Of a DNA stretch of 64,000 bases, positions 56,401 to 64,000 are shown in pieces. The notes beneath the pieces were generated by a model. That model saw nothing but the letters and a program-made list of their open reading frames with translations, was not told the DNA's origin and ran no database searches. The DNA is taken from NCBI GenBank assembly GCA_026027325.1, contig JAMSLZ010000002.1, positions 3,100,001 to 3,164,000 on the forward strand. Reading direction: 5' to 3'. Origin of the DNA: Actinomucor elegans. Taxonomy: Eukaryota; Mucoromycota; Mucoromycetes; Mucorales; Mucoraceae. The translations under genes and the position numbers were made by a program. Positions within the stretch are counted from its first letter, which is position 1. Each line of letters begins with the position of its first letter.

Positions 56401-58694
56401 TATATCGATTCGTCACCAAAGGAACAATGGAAGAGAATATTATTGATCGTGCAAAGCAAAAAATGATATTAGAATATTGTGTAATTAAACAAATGGATAC
56501 CTCAGGTCTATCATTGCTGCAAGATAATCAGTCTACCATGACTACCTCCTCTGGTAAAAACCGTGATGTTCCATTCAATCGTGCTGAACTGTCAGCTGTG
56601 CTCAAATTTGGTGCTAAAAACATGTTTGAACAGCCTGATAATACGGAAACACTCAATGACATTGACTTGGATGATATCCTGTCCCGTGCAGAAAAGACTG
56701 AGACAATGGAGGGTGAAGCTAGTGCCTTGGGCTCAGAGGACTTTTTAGCGCAATTCAAGATTACTGATTATGGCGGTACTGCAGACGATTTGAGTTGGGA
56801 TGACATTATTCCTAGTTCTGAAAGAGTGCATATGGAACAAGAGCAGCAACTAGAGGATCAGGCTGCCATGTTTGATCGTGCTGCTAAGAAGGGACGTATC
56901 ACTTATAGTGAGCACATTATTGACGAAGAAGAGGAATCGAACAAGACAAAGAAACGTAGAAGAGCGACTGCCTCTGCAGCAGCAGGCGCTTCATCTAAAA
57001 AGAGATCAAGTAGTAATGGCAAACCTGATGAATTGACTGAACGCGACCGTCGAGCCATTGTCCGTGCTGTGTTGAAATACGGTGATATGGAAGCGCGATA
57101 CACAGAAGCAGTTAGCGACAGTGATTTGGAACATAAAGATAAGGATGTCATCTTGGCTTTATACATGGATTTGATTTCGCAATGTAAAGATAAAGTGCGC
57201 GAGCAAGCAGAAGCAAACAATTCCATTCCCAAGGGTTCTGAACCGACAGAAGAAATGTTGTTGGGTGAGCTTCGACATACCAAGCAAAAGGCTATCTTGT
57301 TTACTTGGCGTGATATTCAAAGTGTGAATGCTGGTCAAGTTTTACAAAGACATCATGATATGAAAATCTTGGCCCGTCGACTCAACACGGTGACAGACAA
57401 GTACAAGTTCCGCGTTTCTCTTAATGCCAAACGCGTTCAAGGCTGGTCTTGCACTTGGGGTCCCAAAGAAGATGCGATGCTGCTGGTCGGTGTCCACCAG
57501 CATGGATTTGGCTCTTGGCCCTTGATTCAAGCAGATACCCCATTGGGACTTTCTGACAAATTCTTTATCGGCGATGAAGATAAAAAGACGCCTAAGGCCA
57601 TTCATTTAGTGAGACGCGCTGAACAAATGATGAAGATCCTAGCTGTAGAAGACAAGATGCGAAGCGAAAGAAATAGAAACACTACAGCTACCAGTAAATC
57701 GGCATCAAATAGCAGTCTTTTGAAAAAGGGGCCTCGTTCTAAACAGCAGCAACGTCAAGAAGCTCAATTATCACAGCAGCAACTGCATGATTCAAAATTA
57801 CCTACATCCACTAATATAAAATCACCCATGGTGGCCACAGGTTCTTCTTCTGAAGCATTACCACCATCATTACCACCTATAAATAGCACATCCACTACTA
57901 ATATATCCAAGAAACGTAAAGCGCGCACTGCTGACACGGCATCTCGACCTTCTGGTAAGCGAGCAGAAAAAGAAAATAAGGTACCAGAACGAGCCTATGA
58001 AAGCTACGATGAAGACTCTGCTTACACTTCTATGCGACCCATCAAACACGTCCTTATTCGATTACGAGATGATTCAGACAAGGCTGAACGCACAGAGAAG
58101 GCCCAAATCATTAAAGATTGCATGATACGTATAGGTCGACATATTGATCGCGAAGTATCTCTGCATCCACGCAACGAAAACTTAAAGCGCGATCTTTGGC
58201 TTTACACACTCGATTACTGGCCTGGTAAAAACATTACTTTGGATAATTTGATTCTTGTTTATGAAAAGATCGTAGCAGCCGTGAAATCGTCTACTAATAC
58301 CGCGACTGCGAGTAACCATCATGAAAGTCGAGATCATCGAGATCATAGAGACCATCATCACCACAGTAGCAGTAATAGCCGCTCACATCATCATCACCAT
58401 CGATCGCCATCCCCAAGCAAAAACCGCCACAGCTCTTCGAGAAAAGAGAGCACCAGTAGTAGTAACGGTAATAAGCGACGAAGCAGCCATAGTTACCATC
58501 CTCATCGACACGAGAAAGATGAAAGCAACGGCCACGATCATAGTAACGGCAGCAACAATAGTAGACGACGACGATCTTCTTCTTCTTCTCATCGAAGTGA
58601 TGATCATCATCGTCGTGATCGTAAAAGCTATGATAGGTATGATAGAGACCGAACCAGTGTCAGTAGCAGCAGTAATAAGGAAAGACGGCGCTAA
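53485..58694 (+). CDS. CHD1: CHD1 chromatin remodelling ATPase
   Basis: Spaces nucleosomes over transcribed genes and binds H3K4me3 in higher eukaryotes; nuclear. Five exons (53485-53889, 53974-54121, 54181-54306, 54356-54556, 54607-58694) give 1655 aa. Disordered Ser/acidic N-terminus with a 14-Ser run; tandem chromodomains (aromatic block YLIKWKTWSHLHDTWDSYEY near 305-325; second YFVKWKRLHYNECTWEAADV near 395-414); SNF2 ATPase with ILADEMGLGKT (K at 496) and DEAH at about 598-601; helicase C with STRAGGMGINL and QAMSRAHRIGQ; SANT-SLIDE-like region; CHCT/DUF4208 domain (IGRHIDREVSLHP, LWLYTLDYWPGKN). The tail is a long His/Ser/Arg low-complexity segment. The first intron is best read as GC-AG (GCAAGT at 53890); a weaker GTTCGT donor 12 nt later would add KAST-like residues and also keep frame. 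Confidence 0.96.
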
Positions 58695-59496
58695 ATGTAC
58701 TTCAATAGCCTGACGTACCTTTGTTCATAAAAATAAGTTTATTGTTAGACAAGTTCGTATTAAAATGAATAGCTAATAAATTTCTATTAAACTTGTATAT
58801 TGGATTGTATCGTAGTAAAGTGAATTCTTGATTTAATGGTGCTTTGTTAGCCAACGGGATTACATATTAATAATATCAATTATAGATAGGAGCAGCATTG
58901 CAGTAGAGTCGAATAAGATTTTTTTTTTCATCAATATAGTCTCTCTCTCTCTAAACAAATATTATTCATCATTTGGAATTCAAGTGTAACTTGTTGATAA
59001 CTTTAAAACCAGTATTTGAATAATGAAAATTTTCAGATACACTGAAAATGTGTTATTATTATGCAGGAAAAAGTCATTTTCGTGTTCTTCAAAAAAAAAC
59101 AACGAAAATTTCTAGTTGGGCCATTTTATCTCATTTTCACCTCGATCAGTTCCTATTTAATGTTGCATCTGATCAGTAATCTGCACTCACAATGCATCAT
59201 TGTGCTTGAATAAGCACTTGTTTCAATCTAATATCCGCATTTTATTGAATGTCGTTTTGGCATTTGCTAATTCATGACATTCATGGATCAAAAAGCTTTA
59301 ATCATTGAAATCTAACTAGAGACAGGGTAAGTAGAGTGATACTTGGCCAAGATCAACAGTTTTATGAGAAAGGTGTGATTTAAATCGACATGATTAGATC
59401 CAAGTGTAGGATATATTATATATATAAAATGAGTATACTTTCCCGAGCCTGAAATTCTTTTTTTACTTTTTTTTTTTTTTATACCGCTCCTCAAAC
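58695..59496. other. Intergenic region
   Basis: Spacer between CHD1 and the CCDC174-like gene. One antisense dispersed-element copy (59141-59205); T-rich leader before the next ATG. No gene. Confidence 0.5.
59141..59205 (-). repeat. Dispersed ~60-bp element, copy 10
   Basis: Minus strand reads ATGATGCATTGTGAGTGCAG, ATTACTGATCAGATGCAACA and TTAAATAGGAACTGATCGAG; the right half matches well, the left half is diverged. Confidence 0.55.
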
Positions 59497-60510
59497 ATGC
59501 AAAGAGGCAAAATAATTAACAATGTCAGCACAACAACGGCCATTGATTTAAAAGCAGAGCTAGCACAACAAGTAGAACAGTTTGAAAAAGTACGGTCGAG
59601 TACGGGTAAACAAGTAGCTGCTAGTAGACCGGAAAAGAAGGTCACTGTTTGGTCTAGACAGAACAAAGGCGTTAATGACCGCAACAAGCGCGATGCAGCG
59701 CAGCAATTACAAGCAGTAGAAAGCGACACATTAGCAAGGAGCCGAGAACAATTAGAAAAAAAAGCCAAGATCTATGAAGCTATGCGATCTGGAAAGTACA
59801 GGGTTGAGGATGAGGATGACGAAGAAAAGATGCCATTGATTGACTTTGATCGAAAATATATGCAAGAGGTAATAAGCAATCCTGATCTGTAACTGATTTA
59901 CTGAACCCAACATAAACATAAATAGCGTGAATTAGAAATAGCAAAAGAGAGCAAACGTAACGAAAAGAAACGAAAACATAATGACGATGAAGAGGATGAT
60001 CCTTGGGTAGAATACGAAGATGAGTTTGGACGTACTCGTATTGTACGTCGCAGCGAAGTACCACGTCGATCATCATCACCTTATAATAGCGAAGATGAAG
60101 AATACGATGAAAATTGTAATGGACCTCGTATAAGTCAAACTAGAATAGATGCAGCTAGTCGAGAAGACATGGAGCATTACGAAGCACACCGAGAAATCCG
60201 TACTAAGGGTGTTGGTTTTTATTCGTTCTCCCTAGATGAACAAGAGCGTCGAGATCAATTGGCTAAGTTAAACAAAATACGTGCAGAAACTGAAAATGCA
60301 CGTCAGTCTCAAGCAAGCGCTGCTTCTAAACGAAAACAAATGCTGGCACAGAATGCAGAAAAGATTCGTGCTCGTAAGGCTGCTCTCAAAGCCAAAAAAC
60401 ACCATCAATTGAAACCTGAACAACAGAAGGAAGAAACTGCGCCTGCACCAGTAGTAACTGAAGATAGTGTGAATGACTTTTTAAAATCAGTGCGAAAACA
60501 AGTGGAATAA
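59497..60510 (+). CDS. CCDC174-like protein (DUF4078)
   Basis: Two exons (59497-59868 and 59926-60510) give 318 aa. The sequence is highly charged with long coiled coil. An N-terminal block (STTTAIDLKAELAQQVEQFE) and KKVTVWSRQNKGVNDRNKRD precede DEEKMPLIDFDRKYMQE, then DDPWVEYEDEFGRTRIVRRS followed by EVPRR, and EIRTKGVGFYSFSLDEQERR. The WVEYxDEFGRTR and GVGxYxFSxDExxR blocks characterise CCDC174, a nuclear protein reported to associate with spliceosome/exon-junction components in animals. Molecular role in fungi is unclear. C-terminal Lys/Ala/Gln-rich helix. Its stop is only 10 bp from the stop of the convergent TAF4 gene, so the two 3' UTRs must overlap. Confidence 0.88.
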
Positions 60511-60520
60511 TAAAATCCTT

Positions 60521-61864
60521 TTATTTCAAATAATTAGCATAAGCCTTTAGTAAGGTGCGACGTGCACTTTCCATCTTATTTTCATATTCGTCTTCCAATA
60601 CATAAAGAGCGTCTATCACTGTGATCTTTCTAGCACCTTGCTCACCTAATCGATGATGAGAGCGGCCGATGGTCGATGGAGGTAAGAATAGCCCACCATC
60701 TTGAGTACCCGAAACGCCTCCAGGAACTGGTATAGCACCGCCTCTGCCCAAGAATCCTTTTGCCTTTTTACCACCGCCAGCCATAATATCAGGTCCACTA
60801 CCAGACTTACGTCTTCTTGGTCTACCTCGGCCTCTTGGCTGCTCGTCTATTGGCTGTTGATTTGTACTTACATCCGTAACAAACATTGTAGAGGGAGGCG
60901 AAGTAGCGCTCATAGGAATACTGTTACTATTGGCAATTGGTGAAGTCAAGTTGTTATTGGGTGCCGCAGCCGCCATAGCTGAAGATTCAATATGTACAGG
61001 ATTGCTATTTTGCCTCGACAAAGGTTGAGGGGTGGCTGTCTTTTCTTTTGCGCTTGTATTCATGCCGGTTAACATCCAACTTTTCATAACACCACCAGCA
61101 ATCATTAAAGCTGTTTCATTGGTTGTCTTATTACGTACATCATCACTCATATATCGTGCGGTAACACCAGGCCCCATCTCTTTCTTTTTCTTCTTTTTAG
61201 CAGGTTTGCCGTCTTCATCACCTGCTTCTCCTATATCTTCACCCAATTGTGCCTTTCTTTCTCGCTCCAAAATCGCTTCTTTGCGCTTACGCTCTTCTTC
61301 TCTCTCCACGCGTTCAATGGCCAAGAGTTGTTTTTTTATGTCCTGTATGTCCACAATTTTAAAAGGGTGTTGACCTTTTTCGTCCATGGCGGGTTGTGTA
61401 AACGTTTGTGAATCGACGCGGTGTTTGGAAGCCAAAATCATCAAATGGATCAGTTTTTGAAGACGTTTCTCGGTAGCAAGAGCGATTAACGTCATTGCGT
61501 CTTTTTCAACATCAAGATCAACATGGGAAGCTAGAGAAAAATCATCAGTTAAAAGGGTGATTCAGGGCTTTCCAAAACAGCTATACATTACTTTTTCTAG
61601 TGATGATTTCAGTTAGCATATCTGTGTTCATGAAATCTTGAGTCATTGTCGTATTCAGGTCTTCAGTTTGAGTCTGATATTTTCACGTAAGCCTTCTTTT
61701 TTTTTTTAAATAGTTCATGCATATAAGTACTTACTTGAACGGGGACAGTATTTGTAGATGAAAAAGTAGGCTCAGCTTGGTTCGATTGATCTGGCAATTG
61801 AGGCGTGACTGGCTGGGACTGTTGCTGTTGAGACTGTTGCTGTTGCTGTTGTTGCTGCTGTTGT

Positions 61865-61896
<32 letters not shown>

Positions 61897-63411
61897 TTGT
61901 TGTTGCTGTTGTTGCTGTTGCTGATGAAATAGTTGCTGTTGCTGATGCTGTTGCATTAGATGCTGTTTCATCTGCTGCTGCTGCTGTTGCTGCTGTAACA
62001 AATGTAAATTCATTTGAGACTGCTGCAAATGTAAATTCATTTGCGCTTGGTGCTGCTGTGGCTGCGATTGTTGTTGCAATTGGGATACAGGTGCAGTATT
62101 AGATCTATACAGAGGTGGTAAAGGCTGTGATGAATTGATGGGTATATCTGAAGTTCTTGACCTTTTAGCCTGAGGAGCACTAACGGTAATATTAGACAAT
62201 TGATCAATGATTGCATTGAATATAATTACATTAAACCTGACATGGCTCGCTGTGTATCTTCTGCTCTTATTTGTGAACTACTCATAGTCTGTGGTGGCTG
62301 TGGTTGTGGTATCATGGCAGTTGGTTGAACAGGTGTATTTACTGGAGCTGAAGTTCCCGGTGTTGATGATTTGCTTTTCAAGTTTTCTAGTTGCTGATAT
62401 TGTTGTTGATCTAATAACATTCTCGCTTGGGCCAGGAATTGATTTGCAGAAACAGCATTATTCTATAAAGATTTAGGAAAATAATAGCTCTATAGTAAAT
62501 TTGGACCTACTTGTAACTGTCTGAATAGCTCAATAAACCTCTCTTTACGATCAGGCGATAATTGAGCCGTAAGATTATCTAATAAAGTCATCGAGGCAAC
62601 TATAACATAGAGTAAGTACATATCTCGGTTATAAACGCATTAACAGCTTACCTCCAGTGGATGGCTGTGATGTAGTTGGTTGATTTGATTGCGACTGTGA
62701 TGGAGGTAACGGTGGTGTTTGGTGAGGTACGACAGGTCTCGGTGAGGGTTGAATTGATGGTGAAGGGCGAGCTGTGATTGAAGTAGGAGATGGCTTCATA
62801 GATGTAATTGCAGGACTACTAGTACTACTAGATTGCTGTACAAGTGGTGATGAAACTGCAATCGCTTGAGGCGAAGATGTCACTGTAGGAGAAGCAGGCT
62901 GCGCCAGTGATAAACTTGTAGGCATAGGTGAGCTTGTATTAGTAGTTGCATGAAAAGGTGAGGATGCGACTGATTCATTAGATGTAATATTGATTTGAGG
63001 CGAAGACTGCACTATGGGTGAAGGAGAAGGTTGAGGCGAAGACTGAATAGGTGAATTGACAGCTGAAGCAGTTACTTCTTGGACAGGTGGAGTAACGAAG
63101 CTTGTAGCAGGAGTGCTGCTTGCGCTTTGTGGTGAACTTTCAGCTACTGCGGCACTTGTACGGTTCCAAGTTTGAGTAGTAGTATTAGGAGACGCGTAAG
63201 AAGATTCTGGTAAATCGAATAAATGCTGTAGTTCAGCAGGCAAATTATTATAGGAAGCTGACTGATTATCTTCATTTCGAAACGTTTGGACAATCGATTG
63301 AAAAGAGTGATTGTTGGTATTTACTTGATCGTCTCCTAACATGTCTTGAAAGAAGGAATTCAAGTCTTTATGACCTTGATCCTCCTTTGAAGGTTCGCCT
63401 TTATCACTCAT
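60521..63411 (-). CDS. TAF4: TFIID subunit TAF4
   Basis: Core TFIID subunit; its histone fold pairs with TAF12. Six minus-strand exons (63411-62652, 62599-62511, 62462-62230, 62179-61735, 61673-61592, 61530-60521) give 872 aa. The first half is disordered: Ser/Thr/Pro-rich repeats such as SSPQINITSNESVASSP, then a short conserved helix (LTAQLSPDRKERFIELFRQL), then Gln-rich sequence with a run of about 30-40 Gln (61810-61935). The C-terminal conserved region has LTEIITRK, DVEKDAMTLIALATEKRLQK (histone-fold helix), QLLAIERVEREEERKRKEAI, the TARYMSDDVRNKTTNETALM block and the final TVIDALYVLEDEYENKMESA typical of TAF4. Intron 3 uses the donor AT-GTAATT, not the nearer TCAG-GTTTAAT, because only the former keeps phase. 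The gene is tandem with GGT, 131 bp apart. Confidence 0.93.
61810..61935 (-). repeat. CAG/CAA repeat encoding poly-Gln in TAF4
   Basis: Mixed CAG and CAA codons in the coding strand give a long Gln run. Interruption by CAA should limit slippage. Flanking sequence is also Gln/His/Leu-rich. Confidence 0.9.
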
Positions 63412-63542
63412 ACTATCGTTAATGTTCGTTTTATCAAGTATTTATTGAACAAAAGGAAAAGCTTTTCTCGAGAAGCGCGCCAGCTAAAACAAAAAAAATG
63501 ATGGCGTCACATATTATCTCTATTTACACGCCGCTTTGTGCA

Positions 63543-64000
63543 CTAATATACAGCAGCTAAACCGAATTTTCGAGGATCACTTGCTGCATCCAAGGTGCCA
63601 TTCTCGTGTCGAAAAATAGCCTGAATAGCTGAAAAGATACCTCCAGCGTCCAGTTGATATAACTACATATTGTGATTAGTTTAAATAATAGCTGGACTAG
63701 TGAAATGCTTTTGGCTTACTTTGTGTCCTCTGTTAGTTAGTTCTTGTAGAATTGCAGCATCAAATCCAGTTTCTGTTCCTACTTGGTTAGGCATTAACTG
63801 ATGGTGAACACGAGGACTACCAACTGCATCAAATAAATCTAGTTTAAAATCCAAAGCGTTGATAATAGTCTATCGAAGCAAAAATATTAGGTCTGAGTTT
63901 TTTATGCTTAAAGAAACTTACATTGGCTGTAGCCGTAATGATTTCTGATCCGCCAGAACCTCCAACTACCATTGTCAGCTCTCCACGTTCATTTTCGATG
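63543..64000 (-). CDS. Gamma-glutamy ltransferase family protein (3'-end only in window)
   Basis: C-terminal part of the small subunit of gamma-glutamyltransferase, which cleaves glutathione and transfers its gamma-glutamyl group, usually at a membrane, vacuole or periplasm. Three exon pieces on the minus strand (64000-63922, 63869-63720, 63662-63543) encode TMVVGGSGGSEIITATANTI (the oxyanion/Gly-Ser loop region GGSGGSxIITA), then LDLFDAVGSPRVHHQLMPN (the SPRxHHQLxPN block) and FGLAAVY at the stop. The catalytic Thr lies upstream, outside the window. The remaining coding sequence continues past the right edge. Confidence 0.92.

Noticed and set aside
58182..58713. Several 60-130-codon ORFs overlapping the end of CHD1
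   Set aside because: Shadows of the His/Ser/Arg codon-biased tail in other frames.
1..64000. CRISPR arrays, rRNA genes, integrases or phage-like blocks
   Set aside because: None seen; regular repeats present are the four RNA-like units and the dispersed element only, and all confident genes are nuclear eukaryotic.

Overview
This window is AT-rich nuclear DNA from a filamentous fungus, most likely a Mucorales-type member of Mucoromycota. The genes carry many short introns (about 45-85 nt) with GTAAGT-like donors. The proteins are fungal (GH18 chitinase, Ca2+/PKA-type neutral trehalase, GWT1, Sct1/Gpt2-type acyltransferase, an Xbp1-like APSES factor), and one hypothetical belongs to a family I associate with Mucorales. 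No bacterial or viral operon structure, rRNA, convincing tRNA or CRISPR was found. Exon borders below were worked out by hand from splice signals, phase arithmetic and recalled family motifs; no database search was possible.

Layout. 0-7 kb: 3' part of TFIIH subunit TFB2 (+), an orphan 101-aa ORF (+), a two-exon DUF1748 microprotein (-), ribosome-biogenesis factor RRP36 (+) and a secreted GH18 chitinase-like protein (+). 7-12 kb: a gene-poor stretch with what look like two decayed coding regions. 12-18.3 kb: a CRAL-TRIO/Sec14 protein and neutral trehalase (both +). 18.3-21.4 kb: a cluster of four related ~137-bp units that look like a structured non-coding RNA family. 21.4-23.2 kb: a Mucorales-type hypothetical gene with an apparent (CA)n frameshift. 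25.6-32.1 kb: omega-type GST, gene relics, an Xbp1-like APSES factor and an intronless F-box protein. 33.6-34.7 kb: GID4/VID24. 38-43.6 kb: an IRG-like GTPase (+) converging on NDUFAF3 (-), then glycerol-3-phosphate acyltransferase (-) with one apparent frameshift. 47-50 kb: an LRR protein and ribosomal protein eS25 (both -). 51.5-60.5 kb: GWT1, CHD1 and a CCDC174-like protein (all +). 60.5-64 kb: TAF4 and the 3' end of gamma-glutamyltransferase (both -).

The genes are mostly unrelated housekeeping and regulatory loci, each with its own promoter. Functional themes recur: general transcription and chromatin (TFB2, CHD1, TAF4, Xbp1-like), ribosome production (RRP36, eS25), membrane lipid and GPI biosynthesis (Sec14-like, GPAT, GWT1), carbon reserve and catabolite control (trehalase, GID4) and glutathione/redox (GST, GGT).

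Most noteworthy: (1) the four-copy RNA-like array with compensatory base-pair changes; (2) a dispersed ~60-bp element present at least ten times; (3) four introns that are best explained as GC-AG introns with an identical GCAAGT donor; (4) an IRG-type GTPase with a myristoylation-like N-terminus in a fungus; (5) frameshifts in two otherwise well preserved genes.
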